A stretch of 24,709 nt of DNA from IMG/VR virus record IMGVR_UViG_3300025543_000200, positions 1 to 24,709 of that record; one strand, given 5' to 3'. The notes under the pieces are model-generated. The model was given only the letters and a program-made list of their open reading frames with translations. It did no database searches and was not told the origin of the DNA. The position numbers were made by a program, and so were the translations under genes. Position 1 is the first letter of the stretch; every line of letters starts with the position of its first letter. Origin of the DNA: a virus. Shown in pieces: positions 1 through 5,326 of the stretch.

Positions 1-1
1 A

Positions 2-121
2 CTGGCGTGGGAAGACACGGGCACCGCAGATATTCGTTTGACGGTTACTGCGTCGGCAGCAACAAACGCGGGTGAAGTACGTTTTACTATTCTTTATCAG
101 CAAAACATTAACCTCGCTTAA
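2..121 (+). CDS. C-terminal end of an unidentified phage protein (5' truncated)
   Basis: An open frame enters from the window edge and ends at the TAA at 119-121, giving the last 39 residues of a protein. The tail is Thr/Ala/Val-rich and ends in alternating hydrophobic residues (EVRFTILYQQNINLA), which suggests a beta-strand at the end of a structural protein. It is followed after 12 bases by a strong AGGAGG site and the next gene, so it belongs to the same transcription unit. Its position just upstream of the small head-type proteins and adaptors would suit a capsid-associated protein, but that is inference; too little is present to name a family. Confidence 0.7.
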   Translation: MAWEDTGTADIRLTVTASAATNAGEVRFTILYQQNINLA

Positions 122-133
122 TAGGAGGTCTAA

Positions 134-406
134 ATGGCTGGTTCTGATGTAAGAGCAAAACGTTTGACAGGCACCGGTTCAGCCGGTGTTGGTCCTGCGC
201 GTATACGTCAGGTTCAAATTAAAACAACCACCGGAACACCTCGTCTGACTATTTCAGACGGGAACGGCGGCACCACTGTTTTGGATATGGACTTAGACGC
301 TTCCGACACTCATTCCGTTAACATTCCAGATGAGGGTATTCGCGTTTCTGACATTTACATAGCCACTTTTACCGCCTGTACGTCGGTAACGGTGTTTTAT
401 AGCTAA
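134..406 (+). CDS. Small beta-rich phage protein, tandem paralogue A (90 aa)
   Basis: An AGGAGG site at 123-128 precedes this ATG, so the start is well supported. The protein is Thr/Gly/Asp-rich with alternating hydrophobic residues, as expected for a small beta-sandwich, and has no signal peptide or membrane span. It aligns along its whole length with the next gene: both open with SDV[RK]A, share ARI, GTT-x-L and PDEG, and end in VTVFY plus one polar residue. About a third of positions are identical by hand alignment. The location between a truncated upstream gene and basic head-type proteins suggests a virion decoration or head-completion role. This is inference; I do not recognise a characterised family. 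Confidence 0.85.
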   Translation: MAGSDVRAKRLTGTGSAGVGPARIRQVQIKTTTGTPRLTISDGNGGTTVLDMDLDASDTHSVNIPDEGIRVSDIYIATFTACTSVTVFYS

Positions 407-417
407 AGGAGACTACT

Positions 418-687
418 ATGGCGTCCGATGTAAAGGCCACCTACTTAACTGCTTCTGGCACGGTCTTTGCCGGACGGGCTCGAATTAAAGCTATTCACTA
501 CCAATGCGGCAGCAGCCCTTCCTTAGTTTTGAAAAATAAAGATAATTCCGGAACCACCCAGTTGACGTTAGCGTTTGCAAACGACACTGATGACAATGTT
601 TACCTACCTGACGAGGGAATGGTTTTTGCGGATGGTTGTTTTGCGGTGCTTACGAATGTCACCAATGTGACAGTCTTTTACAACTAA
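418..687 (+). CDS. Small beta-rich phage protein, tandem paralogue B (89 aa)
   Basis: The gene starts 11 bases after its neighbour, behind AAGGAG at 404-409. It is a diverged copy of the preceding gene: SDVKA near the N-terminus, GRARIK, SGTTQL, LPDEG and a terminal NVTVFYN match the corresponding stretches of paralogue A in order, with one small length difference before the GTT. The divergence (roughly two thirds of residues changed) points to an old duplication kept because the copies do different jobs, or because they form a hetero-oligomer. No membrane segment or catalytic motif is visible. Probably a virion-surface or head-tail accessory protein; function unknown. Confidence 0.85.
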   Translation: MASDVKATYLTASGTVFAGRARIKAIHYQCGSSPSLVLKNKDNSGTTQLTLAFANDTDDNVYLPDEGMVFADGCFAVLTNVTNVTVFYN

Positions 688-698
688 AGTGAGGGATC

Positions 699-983
699 AT
701 GGCAACAACAAAAGATGTAACAAAAACCCCGTCGGGTCGAATAAAATATAGGGGTGAAACTTTTGCCGGATTTAACAAACCAAAAAGGACCCCGGGCAAA
801 ACAAAAAAAAGTGCTGTCCTTGCAAAAAAAGGGTCCGAAATTAAGCTGGTACGCTTCGGGGACCCCAAAATGGCTATCAAAAAAGATCAACCTAAAAACA
901 GAAAAAGTTTCCGCGCCAGACACTCTTGTGACACCGCAAAAGACAAGTTTAGCGCCCGATACTGGTCTTGCAAAGCGTGGTAA
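699..983 (+). CDS. Conserved small basic phage protein with FRARHxCD...ARYWSCKxW C-terminus (94 aa)
   Basis: GAGG at 690-693 lies before the ATG. The N-terminal half is a Lys/Arg/Thr-rich, probably disordered tail. The last 27 residues form a compact motif, FRARHSCDTAKDKFSARYWSCKAW, with two Cys and a His that could bind metal or form a small fold. From memory this C-terminal signature recurs in small proteins of many marine and T4-like phages, where it remains of unknown function. The strong positive charge suits binding of nucleic acid, possibly packaged DNA or capsid interior; that is inference. The next gene starts 7 bases after its stop. Frames overlapping it lack its ribosome-binding site and conserved motif. 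Confidence 0.8.
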   Translation: MATTKDVTKTPSGRIKYRGETFAGFNKPKRTPGKTKKSAVLAKKGSEIKLVRFGDPKMAIKKDQPKNRKSFRARHSCDTAKDKFSARYWSCKAW

Positions 984-990
984 GGAAGAG

Positions 991-1173
991 ATGAAGATAC
1001 TAGAAGTGTTGGGTAAATTAGAAAAGCACGAAGCAGAGTGCAATTTACGGTATCAACGAATTGAAGAGAAGTTGTCTGAAAACAAGAGTGCTTTAAAAGC
1101 TTTTGATTTGAAGCTTTGGGGCTTGGCAGTCCTGATTTTAATTGCGCCTTTTGTTGGTAAATTGATGGGGTGA
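991..1173 (+). CDS. Small single-span membrane protein with N-terminal coiled coil, holin/XhlA-like candidate (60 aa)
   Basis: The ATG at 991 follows GGAAGAG (983-989) and begins 7 bases after the previous stop. An ATG further upstream in the same frame (754) would overlap most of the preceding conserved gene and lacks a good ribosome-binding site, so 991 is preferred. Residues 1-38 are charged and helical with a heptad-like pattern (LGKLEKHEAECN..YQRIEEKLSENK). Residues 42-57 are hydrophobic (LWGLAVLILIAPFV) and followed by a short GKLMG tail. This layout, a cytoplasmic coiled coil plus one C-terminal membrane span, is that of XhlA-type haemolysin/holin accessory proteins. A lysis role is plausible but not shown; a membrane-anchored virion or assembly protein is the alternative. 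Confidence 0.72.
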   Translation: MKILEVLGKLEKHEAECNLRYQRIEEKLSENKSALKAFDLKLWGLAVLILIAPFVGKLMG

Positions 1174-1177
1174 ACAC

Positions 1178-1372
1178 ATGGCTTATTCAAAAAAGTCAAA
1201 AAAAGCGTCGTCTAAAAGCAAAGGCAGTAAAATATGTCCCGAAGGTAAAGCTTGGGCTCAACGCACTTTTGACACGTACCCTTCTGCATATGCCAATCTT
1301 GCCGCCTCTAAATATTGTAAAGACCCTAACTATGCCAAAAAATCTAAGGGCGGAAAGAGGAAGGGCAAGTAA
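1178..1372 (+). CDS. Lys-rich small protein with KICPEGKAWA..TFDTYPSAYANLAAS motif (64 aa)
   Basis: The gene begins 4 bases after the preceding stop, with GGGGTG at 1167-1172 as a weak ribosome-binding site. About a quarter of the residues are Lys, concentrated in tails at both ends. The middle carries the conserved core CPEGKAWAQRTFD, then YPSAYANLAASKYCKDPNYA, including two Cys. I recognise this core from small phage and giant-virus proteins annotated as a DUF (I think DUF5872, not verified). The function is unknown; a small compact domain with nucleic-acid-binding tails is a fair reading. Its TAA shares one base with the ATG of the next gene, so the two are translationally coupled. An overlapping frame starting at 1170 lacks the conserved core and is rejected. 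Confidence 0.82.
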   Translation: MAYSKKSKKASSKSKGSKICPEGKAWAQRTFDTYPSAYANLAASKYCKDPNYAKKSKGGKRKGK

Positions 1373-1749
1373 TGGGCGATTTAAAGGATTGGGTAGATGA
1401 AGATTGGGTTAGGATTGATAGCCAAGGTAATATCGCGGGCAAATGCGGTACTTCTAAAGATAAAAAAAACCCTGATCGGTGTTTACCTCGCTCTAAAGCT
1501 CAAAGTCTTAGTAAGTCTGAGCGGGCTGCAACTGCACGTAAAAAGAAGAAAGCAGGCTCTAAGGGCAAGCAGGTTGTTTCAAACACTAAGGCGGCGAAAG
1601 TGACACGAATGGCCTTGGGGGGTGAAGTTACTAAACCCAAACGCAAGTTTAACGGTAAATCCGTACCGGGAACGGCCGTTGCTCGTGGTTGTGGAGCAAT
1701 TATGAGCGAAAGGCGCAAAAGAACCAGCGGTTCGGTGACGCAATCATGA
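1372..1749 (+). CDS. Basic conserved phage protein, DUF6321-like (125 aa)
   Basis: The ATG overlaps the previous stop in TAATG. The N-terminal 60 residues have the pattern WVRIDSQGNIAGKCGTS, then DKKNPDRCLPRSKAQSLSK and a run of Lys/Arg. This matches my memory of the DUF6321 family of small phage proteins (xCG.S..DK....P.C.P..KA.S.), whose function is unknown. Two Cys (25 and 37) lie in this core. The linker after residue 60 is Lys-rich and contains GGEV at 83-86, a single copy of the GGxV motif found elsewhere in this window. The C-terminal part, NGKSVPGTAVARGCGAIMSERRKR, also looks conserved. The stop overlaps the next gene in ATGA. Confidence 0.82.
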   Translation: MGDLKDWVDEDWVRIDSQGNIAGKCGTSKDKKNPDRCLPRSKAQSLSKSERAATARKKKKAGSKGKQVVSNTKAAKVTRMALGGEVTKPKRKFNGKSVPGTAVARGCGAIMSERRKRTSGSVTQS

Positions 1750-2318
1750 CGGCTACCTTAGAAAAATCCATAAAAACAGAAATAATGCGCTGGTCAAAAG
1801 AGGTTTTGGAAGTTCCAAGCCCGCATTTTAACGGCGTTCCTCCTTGCCCATACGCTCGGCAGGCGTGGGCCGATGAAAAGGTGGCCATTGTTTTTAAGCA
1901 TGAAGAGAACTATCAATCCTTATATTCTTGTGTGTCCCGATATGACGATAAGTTTGATTTGGCTATTTTAGTTGACTTGGCCAACGACAAACCCCCGGAA
2001 GCTTTTCATGAGTATTTAGACGATTTAAATGATTTCATTGCTACCGGTGCTTTCATTGATAAAGACATATGGTTAATGGGTTTTCATCCCGACGACGACC
2101 AAAATGATTTTGTAGACGACGTAGAGTTTGAGGCTGAAACGGAAACTCCATATGCTATGATTTTTGTTCAGAGACTGTCTAAACTACAAGAATCGGCAGA
2201 CAAGTTGGACAAAAAGGGTTATTATGGTATTTATGACCCCGAGTATAATGCGCTCGAAATATATGCTAAACGTAAAAAACTTTACAGGAGACTGAAAAAT
2301 GGCGATGAAACCTCGTAA
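1746..2318 (+). CDS. Conserved acidic phage protein of unknown function (190 aa)
   Basis: The ATG at 1746 overlaps the preceding TGA (ATGA), typical of coupled translation in this operon; an in-frame ATG at 1689 lies deep in the upstream gene and is less likely. The protein is soluble and acidic (for example HPDDDQNDFVDDVEFEAETE at about residues 116-135), unlike its basic neighbours. It contains VPPCPYARQAWADEKV near residue 30, which I recall from conserved hypothetical proteins of cyanophages and other marine phages, and the later FVQRLSKLQESADKLDKKGYYG. No catalytic motif is evident. Being the only strongly acidic product among four basic small proteins, it could bind or chaperone them; this is inference. 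Confidence 0.82.
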   Translation: MTATLEKSIKTEIMRWSKEVLEVPSPHFNGVPPCPYARQAWADEKVAIVFKHEENYQSLYSCVSRYDDKFDLAILVDLANDKPPEAFHEYLDDLNDFIATGAFIDKDIWLMGFHPDDDQNDFVDDVEFEAETETPYAMIFVQRLSKLQESADKLDKKGYYGIYDPEYNALEIYAKRKKLYRRLKNGDETS

Positions 2319-2442
2319 GACGAAGAAAATGCGTAGCGGTGGTATGGTTAAGAAAATGCGCGGCGGCGGTATGGTTAAGAAAATGCGCAAAGGCGGCATG
2401 GTTAAGAAAATGCGCGGCGGCGGTATGGTTAGGAAGAAGTAA
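2299..2442 (+). CDS. 47-aa Lys/Met/Gly protein made of four KKMRxGGMV repeats
   Basis: AGGAG at 2286-2290 sits 8 bases before the ATG at 2299. The gene overlaps the end of the preceding one by 20 bases and abuts the ATG of the next, which supports it being translated. Residues 9-44 are four uninterrupted nine-residue repeats, KKMR-x-GGMV, with x = S, G, K, G. The 47 residues hold 19 Lys/Arg, 10 Met and no Asp or Glu. Repeats of this kind (KK..GG.V) are familiar to me from small marine phage proteins of unknown function. DNA condensation, capsid-interior binding or multivalent binding of the partner that recognises the GGxV motif of the ejection-type proteins are possible roles; all are inference. 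Confidence 0.75.
   Translation: MAMKPRKTKKMRSGGMVKKMRGGGMVKKMRKGGMVKKMRGGGMVRKK
2323..2430 (+). repeat. Four tandem 27-bp units coding KKMRxGGMV
   Basis: Four in-frame 27-base units follow one another without spacers. Units 2 (2350-2376) and 4 (2404-2430) are identical at the DNA level; units 1 and 3 differ mainly in the codons for the variable residue and in synonymous Gly/Arg positions. Keeping the peptide while codons drift indicates selection on the protein repeat rather than on a DNA element. Confidence 0.95.
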
Positions 2443-3111
2443 ATGACCCTTTCGGGAAGCAAAGACTTTGAATTGGATGTAGCGGACTACGTTGAAGAAG
2501 CGTTTGAGCGTTGCGGATTAGAGGTTCGTACTGGTTACGACCTTAAAACGGCCAAAAGGTCGTTAAATCTTATGCTTGCCGACTGGGCCAACCGGGGCTT
2601 GAATCAGTGGACTATCAAGCAGCGCACCGTAACAATGGCCGTGGGCGATGGAGACTACGATTTAGGCAAGGATGTTATCGATATTCTGTCTGTTGTAGTT
2701 AAACGCGATGGGACGGACTATTCTCTGGAACGTTTGAGTCGAGACGGCTTTTTAACAATCCCCAACAAAACAACGCAAGGGCGTGTTAATCAGTTCTTCT
2801 TAGATCGACAAATAACACCCGTTTTAAAACTCTGGCCTGTTCCAGACAATAATACGGATGTTGTTTATTACGATGCGCTTACCCGCATGGATGATGCGGA
2901 CATTTACACGAACACAATGGACATGCCGTTTCGGTTTTACCCCTGTTTGGCGGCGGGTCTGGCTTACTATATTGCCTTAAAACGCGCCCCAAACCGCATA
3001 CAAATGCTTAAAGCTGTTTACGAAGAAGAGTTTGATCGTGCCGCAACGGAAGACCGGGATCGGTCTTCTTTCAACGTCGTACCTAAGTACGAATATTACA
3101 GGGTGGGATAA
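2443..3111 (+). CDS. Head-to-tail connector/adaptor protein (222 aa)
   Basis: The start codon directly follows the stop of the 47-aa gene, with AGGAAGAAG just upstream serving as ribosome-binding site. The N-terminal half (VADYVEEAFERCGLEVRTGYDLKTAKRSLNLMLADWANRGLNQW) is helical and typical of P22 gp4/T7 gp11-like adaptors that sit below the portal ring. It is followed by a beta region (VTMAVGDGDYDLGKDVIDILSVVVK) and a C-terminal helical part. From memory, phage adaptors of marine podoviruses show this same order of motifs. The position two genes before a second adaptor-like protein supports a role in sealing the capsid and attaching the tail. The exact place in the tail stack cannot be decided here. 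Confidence 0.75.
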   Translation: MTLSGSKDFELDVADYVEEAFERCGLEVRTGYDLKTAKRSLNLMLADWANRGLNQWTIKQRTVTMAVGDGDYDLGKDVIDILSVVVKRDGTDYSLERLSRDGFLTIPNKTTQGRVNQFFLDRQITPVLKLWPVPDNNTDVVYYDALTRMDDADIYTNTMDMPFRFYPCLAAGLAYYIALKRAPNRIQMLKAVYEEEFDRAATEDRDRSSFNVVPKYEYYRVG

Positions 3112-3413
3112 TGTCTAAATTTGCATCCGGTAAAAATTCATACGCTATTTCTGATCGATCCGGGCAACGGTATCGGTACGTGCTTATGCGTAAAGAATGG
3201 AACGGGTTGCTGGTTGGACCGGACGAATTTGAACCGAAACAGCCTCAATTGGGCCCTTTCCGTAAGGTTGTGGACCCAGAAGCCTTGCAAAATGCTCGGC
3301 CGGACCGAGTAGAACCAATGGATGTATATGTTGGCGTCCCTTTAGTAGAAAACCCTAATCTTCGGCCCGCCACAGGGTTTGGTCAGGTTGGAACAGTGAC
3401 GGTGGTAACATGA
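3111..3413 (+). CDS. Conserved phage structural protein with YAISDRSGxRYRY..RKEWNG motif (100 aa)
   Basis: The start overlaps the previous stop in TAATG. The N-terminal 50 residues carry the signature SGKNSYAISDRSGQRYRY, then MRKEWNGLLVGPDEFEPKQPQL, which I remember as a very common but uncharacterised protein in uncultured marine phage genomes, always near the adaptor genes. The C-terminus ends in ATGFGQVGTVTV (87-98), the same beta motif that is repeated in the 257-aa protein and ends the 98-aa protein downstream. It is flanked by two adaptor-like genes and overlaps the next in ATGA, so it is probably a tail-stack or head-completion component; this is inference from context. Confidence 0.78.
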   Translation: MSKFASGKNSYAISDRSGQRYRYVLMRKEWNGLLVGPDEFEPKQPQLGPFRKVVDPEALQNARPDRVEPMDVYVGVPLVENPNLRPATGFGQVGTVTVVT

Positions 3414-4060
3414 GTTTTACATATGCACAGCTAAAACAAGCCGTTCAGGACTACACAGAGAACGATGAAACGACCTTTGTAACCAATTTGCCGGTTTTTA
3501 TACGCCAAGCAGAAGAGCGTATCCTCAAAAACGTTCAGTTGAGCTTGTTTAAAAAGAATGTAAGTGGCGGAATGACGGCCTCAAACAAGTATTTAGCTTG
3601 TCCCAGCGATTATTTGGCTCCTTTTGCCCTGTCTTTTGTAGATTCGGACGGGGATCATGTGTTTTTGGATTTTAAAGACGTAGATTTTGTTCAATCTTTT
3701 AATCCGGACCCCTCAACTACGGGAAATCCTCGTTATTACGCGGTTTTTGACGTGGATAACTTTATTTTAGGGCCTACCCCTAACAGTGCATATTCTGTTG
3801 AATTGCATTACTTCTACCGCCCCGCAAGTTTAACGGCGGGTGCCGATAGCGCCACGACATGGTTAAGTGAAAATGCTGAAATGGCGCTGCTTTATGGAAC
3901 TTTGATGGAGGCCTATATATTTATGAAGGGCGAAGCGGACGTTATGGCTATGTACGAAAAAAGGTTTACAGAAGCCATTAGCGGCATGAAAATGTTTGGC
4001 GAATCCAAAGAAGTCACCGATGAATATCGGACCGGCATGTTAATTAGGCCGAAACAATGA
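3410..4060 (+). CDS. Second phage adaptor-like/tail-tubular protein (216 aa)
   Basis: The ATG overlaps the upstream TGA. The protein opens with MSFTYAQLKQAVQDYTEN and FVTNLPVFIRQAEERILKNVQL, the helical start of a family I know as phage adaptor proteins (gp11/tail tubular A-like) in marine podoviruses. A beta region (YLACPSDYLAPFALSFVDSDGDHVFL, then PRYYAVFDVDNFILGPTP) and a C-terminal helical part with EMALLYGTLMEAYIFMKGE follow. Having two adaptor-type proteins in one operon is unusual for T7 but is compatible with P22-type stacks that use gp4 and a separate tail protein. It probably forms a ring between portal adaptor and tail hub. Confidence 0.75.
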   Translation: MSFTYAQLKQAVQDYTENDETTFVTNLPVFIRQAEERILKNVQLSLFKKNVSGGMTASNKYLACPSDYLAPFALSFVDSDGDHVFLDFKDVDFVQSFNPDPSTTGNPRYYAVFDVDNFILGPTPNSAYSVELHYFYRPASLTAGADSATTWLSENAEMALLYGTLMEAYIFMKGEADVMAMYEKRFTEAISGMKMFGESKEVTDEYRTGMLIRPKQ

Positions 4061-4094
4061 AATCTGAACTTGTAACACATAAGGAGACATAGGC

Positions 4095-4529
4095 ATGGCC
4101 TTTTCAGGAAATTTCATGTGTACAAGCTTCAAGAAAGAAATTCTTGAGGCCGTGCATAACTTTAAAAACTCAGGGGGAAGCACTTTTAAGATTGCTCTCT
4201 ACACCAACAGCGCGTCGTTCAACGCAGCAACTACTGCCTATACCACTTCAAACGAGGTGACAGGAACAGGGTATACGGCTGGCGGAAACACTCTAACACG
4301 AGTTGATCCAACAACATCTGGAACGACGGCTTTCACTGATTTTGCAGACACCACTTGGTCTTCTTCAACTATTACGGCTCGTGGTGCTTTGATTTATAAC
4401 GACTCCGCCTCGGGAAACCCCGCTGTTGTCGTTTTAGACTTTGGTGCAGATAAAACGTCAACGAATGGTGACTTTACAGTAGTATTCCCAACGGCAGATT
4501 CTTCTAACGCCATCATACGCATAGCGTAA
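4095..4529 (+). CDS. Putative virion structural protein, beta-rich (144 aa)
   Basis: AAGGAG at 4080-4085 precedes the start. The N-terminal segment FMCTSFKKEILEAVHNF is helical and is followed by TFKIALYTNSASFNAATTAYTTSNEV and GTGYTAGGNTL, a pattern I recall from many phage genomes annotated as hypothetical or tail-associated. The rest is Thr/Ser-rich beta strand, with TTWSSSTITARGALIYNDS and a conserved ending VVFPTADSSNAIIRIA. No membrane span is seen. It lies between the adaptors and the fibre block, suggesting a tail-decorating or adhesion subunit. The function has not been established to my knowledge. Confidence 0.8.
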   Translation: MAFSGNFMCTSFKKEILEAVHNFKNSGGSTFKIALYTNSASFNAATTAYTTSNEVTGTGYTAGGNTLTRVDPTTSGTTAFTDFADTTWSSSTITARGALIYNDSASGNPAVVVLDFGADKTSTNGDFTVVFPTADSSNAIIRIA

Positions 4530-4541
4530 GGGGTAAATCCG

Positions 4542-5315
4542 ATGGCTGCGATCACGGGATGGGGACGAGGTTCATGGTCTGAAGGGCCATGGGGCGCGGC
4601 CATTCCGGTCACGGTCACGGGCGTTTCGGCTACGGGCTCTCCGGGGTCTGTTACTGTCATTGCTGAAGCCAATGTTCCGGTTACGGGCTTGCAGGCGGCG
4701 GGTTCGGTAGGGTCTGTTCTTGTTACCGCGGATGCCAATGCGGTTGTAACGGGTGTTGCAGCTACCGGTTCTCCGGGCGCTGTTACGGTAATTGAAGGCA
4801 CCGGCGTTATTATCAACGTGTCGGGGCTTGCCGCTACGGGTTCTCCCGGCGCAGTTACCGCAACGGGAACGGCGGTAGTAAACGCAACAGGTGTTGCGGG
4901 CGCGGGTCAAGTTGGCTCGGTCACGGTTACGGCCGATGCAATAACTTCGGTTACGGGGTTAGAAGCTACGGCGGATGTTGGCTCGGTCACGGTTACGGCC
5001 GCTGCGGACGTTTCACCTACGGGAGTTGCGGCTACTGGTGGTGTGGGCTCTGTAGAAGTCGGCATTTTTGTCACGGTTTCCGTAACGGCCCCGGACCCTG
5101 CATTGGGTCAAGTGGGAGTTGCCGAAGCTCAACTCAGCGTAGATGTTAACGTAACCGGTGTTTCGGCCACTGGTTTTGTTTCCGGCGTGTTAGTTTACGG
5201 AAACATTGTCCCGGATCAAAATCCGGGTTATACTAATGAAACCCCAAGTCAATCGCCTGCGTGGTCGGAGGAAACACCATCTCAGAACGCTAGTTGGACG
5301 CGGATAGCAGCGTAA
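4542..5315 (+). CDS. Repeat protein: Trp/Gly N-terminus, nine 22-residue beta repeats, aromatic 11-residue C-terminal repeats (257 aa)
   Basis: AAGGGG upstream (4528-4533) supports the ATG. Residues 6-18 are GWGRGSWSEGPWG. Residues 23-225 are nine units of 22-24 residues with consensus V-x-V-T-G-[VL]-x-A-T-G-x-x-G-[SA]-V-T-V; the eighth is degenerate. Residues 226-257 are three units of about 11 residues, Q-x-x-x-[YW]-x-x-E-T-P-S, ending TRIAA. The pattern of two short strands per unit suggests a repetitive beta-stack such as a fibre shaft or wall protein. I recall similar repeat proteins, with the same PSQ..W..IAA ending, in other marine phages next to tail fibres. It probably belongs to the tail; whether it binds host cells is not known. 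Confidence 0.78.
   Translation: MAAITGWGRGSWSEGPWGAAIPVTVTGVSATGSPGSVTVIAEANVPVTGLQAAGSVGSVLVTADANAVVTGVAATGSPGAVTVIEGTGVIINVSGLAATGSPGAVTATGTAVVNATGVAGAGQVGSVTVTADAITSVTGLEATADVGSVTVTAAADVSPTGVAATGGVGSVEVGIFVTVSVTAPDPALGQVGVAEAQLSVDVNVTGVSATGFVSGVLVYGNIVPDQNPGYTNETPSQSPAWSEETPSQNASWTRIAA
4608..5216 (+). repeat. Nine in-frame ~66-bp repeats coding the VTGVxATGxxGSVTV unit
   Basis: Nine successive coding units of 66 to 72 bases can be laid out, each giving T-G-[VL]-x-A then G-x-x-G-[SA]-V-x-V. Codons differ strongly between units although the peptide is kept, so the array is old and maintained at the protein level. Short exact DNA matches persist between some units, for example the stretch around ggctcggtcacggttacggcc, found at 4915-4935 and again at 4980-5000. 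Confidence 0.9.
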
Positions 5316-5326
5316 GGATATAAAAG

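Noticed and set aside
754-990. Longer upstream start for the 60-aa membrane protein
   Set aside because: It would overlap most of a conserved gene in another frame and lacks a Shine-Dalgarno site, while 991 has GGAAGAG at the right distance.
1170-1603. Overlapping plus-strand frames at 1170-1400 and 1397-1603
   Set aside because: They are out of frame with conserved small genes and show no conserved motif; their Lys-rich look comes from A-rich DNA.
1689-1745. Upstream ATG for the 190-aa protein
   Set aside because: It extends 57 bases into the preceding gene; the ATGA overlap at 1746 matches the coupling style of the operon.
2323-2430. CRISPR-like tandem repeat
   Set aside because: The 27-base units are contiguous with no spacers and code for a peptide repeat in frame.
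4394-4910. Minus-strand open frames across the beta-repeat gene
   Set aside because: Their apparent repeats are the complement of the plus-strand repeat array, and they lack start signals.
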